Source of the DNA: Flavobacterium sp. 11
GTDB taxonomy: Bacteria; Bacteroidota; Bacteroidia; Flavobacteriales; Flavobacteriaceae
Assembly: GCF_002754315.1 (NCBI RefSeq)
Contig: NZ_PEFE01000001.1
Span: 558,001 to 622,000, forward strand
Reading direction: 5' to 3'
Length of the DNA: 64,000 nt
Shown here: piece after piece, positions 7,822-14,896 of the stretch
Numbering within the stretch: the first letter of the stretch is position 1
How the letters are laid out: each line of letters opens with the position of its first letter
The notes under the pieces: generated by a model
What the model was told of the DNA's origin: nothing
Database searches by the model: none
What the model saw: only the letters and a program-made list of their open reading frames with translations
Program-made: the position numbers and the translations under genes

Positions 7822-8615
7822 GACATTACATTTAAATTTTGAAAAATAAACTCATCTTCTAAATTCTCCTCTTGAAAATAAGCCGTTAATTTTGAAGCAT
7901 TTCGCACCACTTCACCAATGACGATAATTGCAGGAGAGGAAAGTTGGTGCTCTTCGACTAATTTCGCAATCGAACTTATGGTTCCTACCACTTTTTTCTC
8001 CGTGTCTTTTGTTCCGTTTTGAATGATGGCAACTGGTAAATCATCGGTCCTGTTGTTTTGATAAATCAAAATAATTTCGTCCAATTTATTCATACCCATC
8101 AATATCACCACCGTTGCTGAGGATTGCGATGCCAAAGCCACGTCTTTAGACAACTTATGATCCGAGGTAGTTCCGGTAATTACCCAAAAACTCTCGGCAA
8201 TTTTTCGTTGTGTCAAACTGATTCCATTAGATGCAGGAACGCCTAAAGCCGATGAAATTCCGGGAACAATTGCTGTTTCCAAATCAAATTTTTCAGCATA
8301 TTCAATCTCTTCGCTTCCTCTTCCAAAAACAAATGGATCGCCGCCTTTTAATCGAACGACATGACCAAAACGTTTTGCCATCGACACAATCAATTCATTA
8401 ATTTGATCCTGACTGTACGCGTGACACCCAAAACGTTTCCCCACAAAAATGATTTCTGCCTGCGTAGCATATTGCAATAACTCTTCATTTACAAGGGCGT
8501 CATACAAAACAACATCAGCTCTTTCCAGCGCTTTGATGGCTTTTAAAGTAATCAACTCTACATCTCCGGGACCCGCCCCCACGATTGTCAATTTTGGTGT
8601 ATTTGAATTTTTCAT
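7818..8615 (-). CDS. cobA: Uroporphyrinogen-III C-methyltransferase (SUMT)
   Basis: A 265-residue SAM-dependent enzyme that methylates uroporphyrinogen III at C2 and C7 to precorrin-2, leading to siroheme or cobalamin. Seen are the N-terminal VGAGPGDVELITLKA, the RLKGGDPFVFGRGSEE motif (about residues 87-103), and VPGISSALGVPA. Its overlap with both mobA and moaD (4 bases each) places siroheme supply inside the Mo-cofactor operon. Since assimilatory nitrite reductase needs siroheme and nitrate reductase needs Mo cofactor, this suggests the operon serves nitrate assimilation; no reductase gene lies in the window. Confidence 0.93.
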   Translation of the reverse strand: MKNSNTPKLTIVGAGPGDVELITLKAIKALERADVVLYDALVNEELLQYATQAEIIFVGKRFGCHAYSQDQINELIVSMAKRFGHVVRLKGGDPFVFGRGSEEIEYAEKFDLETAIVPGISSALGVPASNGISLTQRKIAESFWVITGTTSDHKLSKDVALASQSSATVVILMGMNKLDEIILIYQNNRTDDLPVAIIQNGTKDTEKKVVGTISSIAKLVEEHQLSSPAIIVIGEVVRNASKLTAYFQEENLEDEFIFQNLNVMS

Positions 8616-9184
8616 TTTAACTGGGATAAATTGGTATTCAATTCGTTCAACTCGGCAACAGAATTTATATTTTTAAACAAGTGTCTTTTGGCATCCGTAA
8701 TCGGAATCAATTGATGTTTTACATTTGAAATGAAGCGCATCATTTTCAAATCATTTACATCAATTGCCTCTTTTAAAACAGGTAGTATTCTTTTTGAATA
8801 TATTCCTATCAAAGGATGAATCCGATTTATATCTTCAAAAACAGAAACATCAAAATTTGTACCATGCTTTTCAATCAACTCCAATAGTATTTCACTAGAA
8901 ATCAATGGAATGTCGCAACTCAACATCAAACTCATCTCTGTTTCTGAATGAACCAGAGCGGTATATATTCCGCCCAAAGGTCCTTTATCAACTACTATAT
9001 CTTTTATTTTCTTGTATGCTAAATAATCATAATCGTTTGTATTGGTAATCAATTGAATGTTACTCGATATTGGCAAAACCGCTTCAATAATATGCTCGAT
9101 AAAAGGTTTGTTTTGGTACAATACCAATCCTTTCTCCGACTGCATTCGGCTACTTTTCCCTCCACAAAGAATTGATACTTGCAT
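8612..9184 (-). CDS. mobA: Molybdenum cofactor guanylyltransferase-like protein MobA
   Basis: About 190 residues from the chosen ATG at 9184. An in-frame ATG exists 48 bases upstream, but the nucleotide-binding motif SILCGGKSSRMQSEKG must lie at the extreme N-terminus in this family, so the inner start is preferred. Other features are DKGPLGGIYTAL and SCDIPLIS, which hold the GTP and Mg. MobA attaches GMP to the molybdenum cofactor to form the guanine dinucleotide form used by DMSO reductase-family enzymes. Its stop overlaps the SUMT gene by 4 bases. Confidence 0.9.
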   Translation of the reverse strand: MQVSILCGGKSSRMQSEKGLVLYQNKPFIEHIIEAVLPISSNIQLITNTNDYDYLAYKKIKDIVVDKGPLGGIYTALVHSETEMSLMLSCDIPLISSEILLELIEKHGTNFDVSVFEDINRIHPLIGIYSKRILPVLKEAIDVNDLKMMRFISNVKHQLIPITDAKRHLFKNINSVAELNELNTNLSQLK

Positions 9185-9369
9185 TTTTTTTTTATTTTTA
9201 AAGAGATGAAAAAACTTAGAAACAAGAAGCATGATTATGATGCTGCTTTTAAAACTAAACCATCAATCTTAATTTATTTCTATCTTTTCTCTTGTTTCTT
9301 GCTTCAAACTATATTCTTCTTAACCTAATCAATCAACTTTACACTCCTTACTAGGATTATTATTTTCTA

Positions 9370-10542
9370 TCAATAAAGCGGTATAACCTGTACTTCCTGA
9401 TCTTTTGCAATATTTACAACATCATAAGGCAAATAAATTAAAGCATTTGCTGTTGCAAAAGTGTTTAACATCGCTGAACTTTGACTCTCCAGAATGGTCA
9501 CTTTTTCATCGTCATACAACCCTTTCAAGAACAGTGATTTTCCGGATGTATTTTCAAACGGAACCGTAATTTTTCGTTTAATTTTTGGCAAATAAATAGC
9601 TTCAAAACCCATACTTATTTTTAGCGCCGGATGAACGTAAATATAAAAACCGGTCAATGTTGACGCTGGATTTCCTGGCAATGCAAAAACTATCGTTTTG
9701 TCTTTTTTTCCAAAAAACAAAGGTTTTCCCGGTTTCTGATTAATTTTATAAAACAACTCTTCTACTCCATTTGACAAAAGTGCCTGTTTTACAAAATCAT
9801 AATCCCCAACCGAAATTCCGCCAGAAACCAAGACCACATCAAACGCAGAAAGACAGCTTTTCAACACTCTTTTTGTCGCTTTCAGATTATCCTTCACACG
9901 GAATATTTCTATTTTCTTAATCCCTATTCCCTGCAAAGCGGATTGCAGCATAATCGAATTACTTTCGTAAATCTTTCCTTGAGCTAATTTTCTTCCGGCT
10001 TTCACCAATTCGTTTCCCGTGACTACAATGGCAACTTTTGGTTTGGCATAAACTGTAATTTCCGTGATTCCCAAACAAGCTAAAAAACCAATAGCAGCAG
10101 GAGTAATCAATGTATTCTTTTCTAATACGAGTTCGTTTTCTTTGATTTGCTCGCCTTTGTTTCTGACATTGGCAAAACGAACAGGCATTTTAGTTATTTC
10201 AACCGTTTTATTTTTAACCGCAGTATGTTCCTGCATGACAACCGTATCCAAATCATCAGGAACATAAGCCCCTGTAAATATTCGAATCGCCTGATTTTCC
10301 TTTATTTTTTTATTCGAAAAGTCACCCGCCTGCGAAGTGCTTACCACATCAAATTGCTGCAATTCACTATGTATAAAAGCGTAACCGTCCATCGCTGATT
10401 GCCTGAAAGGCGGCATATCCATTGGCGAATAAATTGTTTCTGCCAAGATAAAACCAAGTGATTTTGCCACTTTAATTTTTCTGATGGGCATCTTGCAACT
10501 ATTCTTTGCAATTATCGATAAGGCTTCTTCGACTTGTACCAT
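9370..10542 (-). CDS. moeA: Molybdopterin molybdenumtransferase MoeA
   Basis: A 390-residue enzyme that inserts molybdate into adenylylated molybdopterin. Visible family blocks are PPFRQSAMDGYAF (about residues 43-55), the FTGAYVP segment, VVTGNELV, YESNSIML, VLVSGGISVGDYDFVKQAL (about 238-256), and FALPGNPASTLTGFYIYVHP (about 287-306). It is the first gene of the minus-strand operon, with a promoter-like TATATTTG box and a palindrome just upstream of the ATG. A 185-base gap separates it from mobA. Confidence 0.95.
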   Translation of the reverse strand: MVQVEEALSIIAKNSCKMPIRKIKVAKSLGFILAETIYSPMDMPPFRQSAMDGYAFIHSELQQFDVVSTSQAGDFSNKKIKENQAIRIFTGAYVPDDLDTVVMQEHTAVKNKTVEITKMPVRFANVRNKGEQIKENELVLEKNTLITPAAIGFLACLGITEITVYAKPKVAIVVTGNELVKAGRKLAQGKIYESNSIMLQSALQGIGIKKIEIFRVKDNLKATKRVLKSCLSAFDVVLVSGGISVGDYDFVKQALLSNGVEELFYKINQKPGKPLFFGKKDKTIVFALPGNPASTLTGFYIYVHPALKISMGFEAIYLPKIKRKITVPFENTSGKSLFLKGLYDDEKVTILESQSSAMLNTFATANALIYLPYDVVNIAKDQEVQVIPLY

Positions 10543-10556
10543 AACACTTTTTAAAA

Positions 10557-10593
10557 AATAAGTATAAATACTTATTACAAATATAAGTACTTT
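10557..10593 (-). promoter_or_regulatory. moeA operon promoter box with overlapping palindromic operator candidates
   Basis: On the minus strand a Bacteroidota -7 box TATATTTG (10578-10585) sits 35 bases before the moeA ATG. Directly after it is a perfect 9-bp inverted repeat, AATAAGTAT-AA-ATACTTATT (10557-10576). A second, weaker site with core AAGTACTT follows at about 10585-10592. Overlap of the palindrome with the expected transcription start suggests repressor control of the operon. The regulator is unknown. Confidence 0.5.
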
Positions 10594-10870
10594 TATCTAG
10601 TTAGATTGTTTTTTATGAAAAAATTTTACAGCAAAAATTTCATACCATCGAGTTACTGAATACAAAACAAAAGATACTATTGCAAACAAAGCGATTTCAA
10701 AACACATTTGGGATTCTAAACAATCGCTTTATTTCAAAAAGGATAAAATTTATCAAACACACACATTTTTTTCAATAAAAATGCGCCTTTAATAAATTTC
10801 AAACGATTTTATTATATAATTCTCTTTTATATAGTTGCTAAATTACTATATTTATGCAAAATTTATATAT
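10594..10870. other. Divergent intergenic spacer, AT-rich
   Basis: Together with the preceding operator this is a 328-base spacer between the divergent moeA operon and the zinc-ribbon regulator gene. It is very AT-rich. Nothing beyond the promoter features near moeA was recognised. Confidence 0.5.
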
Positions 10871-11290
10871 ATGGAACTTTTAACGTGTCCGAAATGCCAA
10901 AGCAACCACATTATAAAAAGTGGCATAATCAACAGTAAACAAAGGTATTTATGCAAAAAATGCAACTATTTTTTTACGGTAAATAAAATAGGTAAAAAGA
11001 TCGATGATTACTATGTAACCAAAGCATTACAGCTCTATCTCGAAGGCTTGAGTTTTCGTGAAATCGAGCGAATTATTGGGGTTTCCCACGTAACTGTAAG
11101 CAACTGGGTAAAGACATTTAACATAAAAAAACCATCTCACGCCAACTACCATCCTACTTATAAGATTTTTAGCCACTTAGAACTAATCGAATATTTAAAA
11201 AACAAACAATTACTTTCCGGTGCAGGTATGATAATAACGGAACTTGGAGATAAGTTTATGCTTATAAAATGGGAAAGATTCAAAGATTAA
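10871..11290 (+). CDS. Zinc-ribbon/HTH protein resembling the IS1 InsA N-terminal domain; probable regulator
   Basis: A 139-residue protein from the ATG at 10871; a longer form starting at 10835 would add 12 residues before the conserved start MELLTCPKCQ. Residues 5-33 form a zinc ribbon with CPKCQ and CKKCN. Residues about 45-85 form a helix-turn-helix (LEGLSFREIERIIGVSHVTV). These domains make up the InsA part of IS1-type transposases, but no transposase catalytic ORF or terminal repeat is nearby. The C-terminal part (residues 95-139) is unrelated to a DDE domain. Lying 101 bases upstream of the porin and transporter genes, it may be a domesticated regulator of that locus. Confidence 0.75.
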   Translation: MELLTCPKCQSNHIIKSGIINSKQRYLCKKCNYFFTVNKIGKKIDDYYVTKALQLYLEGLSFREIERIIGVSHVTVSNWVKTFNIKKPSHANYHPTYKIFSHLELIEYLKNKQLLSGAGMIITELGDKFMLIKWERFKD

Positions 11291-11391
11291 CCATATACCT
11301 TTACACATAAATATATCTAAATTTTTTTCAGAATAAAATAATAGAATTTGGTACTTTATTAACCAACCATTTAACAACCAAAATTTTATTT

Positions 11392-12771
11392 ATGAAAAAA
11401 ATATTTTTTATAGCGGCAGTACTCTTATTGTCCCTAAAAGGTTTTTCACAAGGCTCAGTTGATTACGGCAGCGGAATGAAATTCAATTTGAACGAGGATG
11501 GTTCAAAATACATGCGATTTATTGCATGGAACCAAATATGGTTTCGTTCCAGCCAAATGAACCCCGGAACAATGATTGGAAATGAAGCGGCAACAACCGG
11601 AACCGACATTGGAAACAGACGTTTGCGTTTTCTTGCCTACTCTCAATTATCTAAAAGATACATGATTGTAACGCACTTTGGAATCAACAATCAAACTTTT
11701 ACTAATGGTGGTGCAGCGGGAACTTCAGGAACTGGAGGATACGGTGCCGGAAAAAAACCAGGCCTATTTTTTCACGATGCTTGGAATGAATACGCATTAG
11801 TTTTACCTGAAAAAGACAAAAAATTCAGCTTATCTCTTGGTGGAGGATTGCATTATTACATGGGATTATCCAGAGCAACAATGGCTTCTACATTGAACTT
11901 TTTAACCATTGACGCACCTATCTTCAACTGGCCGTTAATTGAAAATTCAGATCAGTTTGCCAGACAAATGGGTTTATTCGCCAAAGGTAAATATGGTAAA
12001 TTAGAATACCGCTTGAGCTACAATAAACCATACGCTACAAACTTAGCGCCCACTAATGTAACCACTGCAAGTGATGCCGTAGCCGTTGACAACAGCGGAA
12101 ATACGAAATGGTCTAAAGCAGGTTATTTCGAATATCAATTTTTAGATCAAGAAGCTAATTTACTGCCTTATAAAGTAGGAAGTTATTTAGGGACTAAAAA
12201 AGTATTCAATATTGGTGCTGGTTTTTACACTGCTCCAGATGCTACCAGAACTTCCGTAAACAACACTATTGAAAAACACAATATCAATCTTTTTGCTGCA
12301 GATGTTTTCCTTGATTTGCCTGTTGGAAAAAAAGAAAATAAAATGGCCGTTACCGGATACAGTGTTTTCTATGATTACGATTTTGGACCAAACTATTTAC
12401 GTAATGTAGCCATTATGAATATTGGTTCTGTTGACCCAAACTTCACAGGAAACAGAGCATTGGCAGGACCAGGAAATGCACAAGCTACCATTGGATCTGG
12501 AAATATCTGGTACACACAAGCCGGAATTTTATTGCCAAGCAAAGTAGACAAACCTAAAGTACGCGTACAACCTTTTGGAGCATTTACGTATAAAAGTTTT
12601 GACGCTTTAGACAAGTCCAGTACCCAATTTGATCTTGGAACCAACTTTTTCTTGGATGGACAACATGCCAAAATCACTGCACAATATTCAACAAGACCCG
12701 TTTACACGACTCCATCTACTATCTCAGGATCAAAAGGAGAATTCGTAGTACAACTTCAAATCTATCTATAA
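11392..12771 (+). CDS. Outer-membrane porin
   Basis: A 459-residue protein with signal peptide MKKIFFIAAVLLLSLKGFSQ (cleavage after SQG). It has alternating aromatic/polar strands throughout and a C-terminal strand ending in YL (FVVQLQIYL), as in beta-barrel outer-membrane proteins. It resembles the phosphate-selective porin O/P type of barrels, though no specificity can be read from sequence. It is 21 bases upstream of the MHS-type transporter, so the pair probably gives outer- and inner-membrane passage of the same carboxylate. Confidence 0.8.
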   Translation: MKKIFFIAAVLLLSLKGFSQGSVDYGSGMKFNLNEDGSKYMRFIAWNQIWFRSSQMNPGTMIGNEAATTGTDIGNRRLRFLAYSQLSKRYMIVTHFGINNQTFTNGGAAGTSGTGGYGAGKKPGLFFHDAWNEYALVLPEKDKKFSLSLGGGLHYYMGLSRATMASTLNFLTIDAPIFNWPLIENSDQFARQMGLFAKGKYGKLEYRLSYNKPYATNLAPTNVTTASDAVAVDNSGNTKWSKAGYFEYQFLDQEANLLPYKVGSYLGTKKVFNIGAGFYTAPDATRTSVNNTIEKHNINLFAADVFLDLPVGKKENKMAVTGYSVFYDYDFGPNYLRNVAIMNIGSVDPNFTGNRALAGPGNAQATIGSGNIWYTQAGILLPSKVDKPKVRVQPFGAFTYKSFDALDKSSTQFDLGTNFFLDGQHAKITAQYSTRPVYTTPSTISGSKGEFVVQLQIYL

Positions 12772-12792
12772 ACAAATTTAAAAATATAATTT

Positions 12793-14328
12793 ATGAGTAC
12801 TAAATCAACAAAAGGAATTTGGAAAGTCATTTCCGCATCCTCAATGGGTACAATGATCGAATGGTATGATTTCTACATCTTTGGAAGTTTAGCCGTTGTA
12901 ATTTCAACTAAATTTTTCCCTTCAGATAATCCTACAGCAGCCTTCTTATCTACCTTGGCAACATTTGCAGCCGGATTCGTAGTGCGTCCTTTCGGAGCTC
13001 TTTTCTTTGGTAGATTAGGAGATTTAATTGGAAGAAAATACACGTTCATGGTTACATTATTATTAATGGGTGGAGCCACATTCTTGATTGGGTGTATCCC
13101 GAGTTATGAAACTATTGGATTCATGGCGCCTTTATTAGTATTAATTCTTCGTTTACTTCAAGGTCTTGCTTTGGGTGGTGAATATGGCGGAGCCGCAACC
13201 TATGTGGCCGAGCATGCTCCCGTCGGGCAAAGAGGATACTGGACTTCTTGGATACAGACTACAGCAACGGTTGGATTATTCATCTCTTTGATGGTGATTT
13301 TAGCGACCAGAAATATCCTTACACCAGAACAATTTGACGAATGGGGATGGAGAGTTCCGTTCTGGGTTTCTATCATCATGGTGGGAGTTTCGTATTTGAT
13401 TCGAAAAAACATGGATGAATCTCCAGTTTTTGCCAAAGCGAAAAGCGAAGGAAAAACCAGTACTAATCCATTGAAAGAAAGTTTTGGAAATCGTTACAAC
13501 TTGAAATTTGTATTGTTGGCTTTATTTGGTGCAACCATGGGACAAGGAGTTGTTTGGTATACCGGACAATTTTACGCGATGAGTTTCTTAAAAACGGTAA
13601 TGGCGATAGACTCTTCTCAAGTAGATACATTACTTGGAATTGCATTAATCCTGGGTACACCATTTTTCATCTTCTTTGGTTGGTTAAGTGATAAAGTAGG
13701 TAGAAAATACATTATGATGGGCGGAATGTTATTGGCTATTGTCTTGTACAGACCAATCTACAAGCAAATGTACGAAACCACTTCGGTAAAAAATAAAACC
13801 GAAATTGTGGCAAACACTAAAGTTGTTGCTGAATTAAAGGAGAACAAGAAACAAACTATGGATTCTATCTATACAACCAACAAAGAGTATGCAGATGGAA
13901 CGACATTAGTAGAAGTAAAAACGGTATCTTTAGAAAACGGTACAGCTAAAGTTGTAGACGGAAAACCAAAAATAGAAACCAAAACAACTATTAAAATTAA
14001 CTCCAGCGACAATTGGGCTTTGATATTTTTAGTATTTGTACAAGTGATATTTGTAACTATGGTTTATGGTCCTATTGCAGCATTCTTAGTAGAAATGTTC
14101 CCGGTAAAAATCAGATATACTTCGATGTCATTGCCTTACCACGTAGGAAATGGAATTTTTGGAGGATTGCTTCCTGCTATTTCAACCTATTTTGTAACCA
14201 ATGCAAAAGACTTAGGTCATCCGGAGTTTTACCTCGAAGGACTTTGGTATCCAATTGTTATTGCTGCAGTCAGCTTTGTAATTGGAATGATTTACATCAA
14301 AAATAAAGATAAAAACGCTCACGTATAA
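12793..14328 (+). CDS. MFS transporter, metabolite:H+ symporter (MHS) type, with an extra insert
   Basis: A 511-residue major facilitator. Typical MHS marks are MIEWYDFYIFGSLA near residue 17, GRLGDLIGRKYTF for the loop 2-3 motif (about residue 74), and LGGEYGGAATYVAEHAP (about residue 127). Relatives carry proline/betaine, shikimate, alpha-ketoglutarate or short organic acids. Unusual is a hydrophilic insert of about 80 residues (about 320-400, rich in Lys, Thr and Glu) between the LLAIVLYRPIYKQMY helix and the next helix, absent from typical members. Context (porin, Acs, PrpE) suggests acetate or propionate as substrate; this is inference. Confidence 0.85.
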   Translation: MSTKSTKGIWKVISASSMGTMIEWYDFYIFGSLAVVISTKFFPSDNPTAAFLSTLATFAAGFVVRPFGALFFGRLGDLIGRKYTFMVTLLLMGGATFLIGCIPSYETIGFMAPLLVLILRLLQGLALGGEYGGAATYVAEHAPVGQRGYWTSWIQTTATVGLFISLMVILATRNILTPEQFDEWGWRVPFWVSIIMVGVSYLIRKNMDESPVFAKAKSEGKTSTNPLKESFGNRYNLKFVLLALFGATMGQGVVWYTGQFYAMSFLKTVMAIDSSQVDTLLGIALILGTPFFIFFGWLSDKVGRKYIMMGGMLLAIVLYRPIYKQMYETTSVKNKTEIVANTKVVAELKENKKQTMDSIYTTNKEYADGTTLVEVKTVSLENGTAKVVDGKPKIETKTTIKINSSDNWALIFLVFVQVIFVTMVYGPIAAFLVEMFPVKIRYTSMSLPYHVGNGIFGGLLPAISTYFVTNAKDLGHPEFYLEGLWYPIVIAAVSFVIGMIYIKNKDKNAHV

Positions 14329-14339
14329 AAAACACAGCT

Positions 14340-14567
14340 ATGAATCAAATAAAAAGAATATTAGGATTAGTTTGGATTGCATTTGCTGCTGCTGCAGCGT
14401 ATTTTTGCATCTTCACTTTTGGATTGCCAAAATTTATGTCAGGAAAACAAGAGGATTTAGTATTCGGAATTATTATCCTTTTTATACTCACCCCATTAAT
14501 CGTTTTAGGATTAGGAACTTTTGGGTATTATTCCTTAATGGGTGATTATGACGAAAAAGACAACTAA
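14340..14567 (+). CDS. Small two-helix membrane protein (DUF6814-like)
   Basis: A 75-residue protein with two predicted membrane helices (about residues 8-28 and 43-66) and an acidic tail GDYDEKDN. It follows the MFS transporter by 11 bases and is followed by a strong terminator, so it is the last gene of the porin-MFS transcript. The tight coupling suggests an accessory subunit of the transporter. No enzymatic motif is present; the family name is from general resemblance and is uncertain. Confidence 0.7.
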   Translation: MNQIKRILGLVWIAFAAAAAYFCIFTFGLPKFMSGKQEDLVFGIIILFILTPLIVLGLGTFGYYSLMGDYDEKDN

Positions 14568-14580
14568 CTGAATTCCATAA

Positions 14581-14620
14581 TAGACAGTCTCTGCATGCAC
14601 TTGCAGAGATTGTCTATTTT
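14581..14620 (+). terminator. Strong intrinsic terminator after the porin-MFS operon
   Basis: A 15-bp stem with one G-T pair (14581-14595 with 14602-14616), loop of 6 bases, followed by TTTT. It ends the porin-MFS-small protein transcript before the sensor kinase unit. Confidence 0.85.
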
Positions 14621-14701
14621 TAAAATAAAAACCCCAGATTCAAAAACATCATCTTTAAAAAGCGAAAGCACATACCGCTGCAAAGCAAACCGTATCTTCT
14701 T

Positions 14702-14896
14702 ATGAAAAAGAGACATGAACAAAAGTTGGTTATCCTTTCAATGCTAATGCTATTAGCTTTGAACGTGCCACTCTTGCTGTTATTTGACAGTTCAAAACCA
14801 CTTTTTGGATTCCCAATCATATACATTTATATCTTCTCGGCATGGCTGTTTTCAATTGCTATATCGTACTTAATCATAAAAAGATATTATGAATAG
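14702..14896 (+). CDS. Small membrane protein preceding the symporter-kinase (DUF4212/DUF485-like role)
   Basis: A 64-residue protein with two membrane helices (about residues 10-28 and 37-58). Its last 8 bases overlap the start of the SLC5-histidine kinase gene. In many SLC5 acetate-type permeases a small two-helix protein is encoded just upstream and likely forms part of the transporter; this gene has that position and topology. Sequence identity to a named family cannot be confirmed here. Confidence 0.7.
   Translation: MKKRHEQKLVILSMLMLLALNVPLLLLFDSSKPLFGFPIIYIYIFSAWLFSIAISYLIIKRYYE

Noticed and set aside
9185..9232. Longer N-terminus for mobA (16 extra residues)
   Set aside because: The GGxxxRM nucleotide-binding motif must be at the extreme N-terminus; the extension is Lys/Phe-rich from an A/T run.
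10835..10870. Longer N-terminus for the zinc-ribbon regulator
   Set aside because: Extra residues are AT-driven (Tyr/Ile-rich) and precede the usual start of the zinc ribbon.
10871..11290. Active IS1-family insertion sequence
   Set aside because: No DDE catalytic ORF, no terminal inverted repeats and no target duplication were seen around it.
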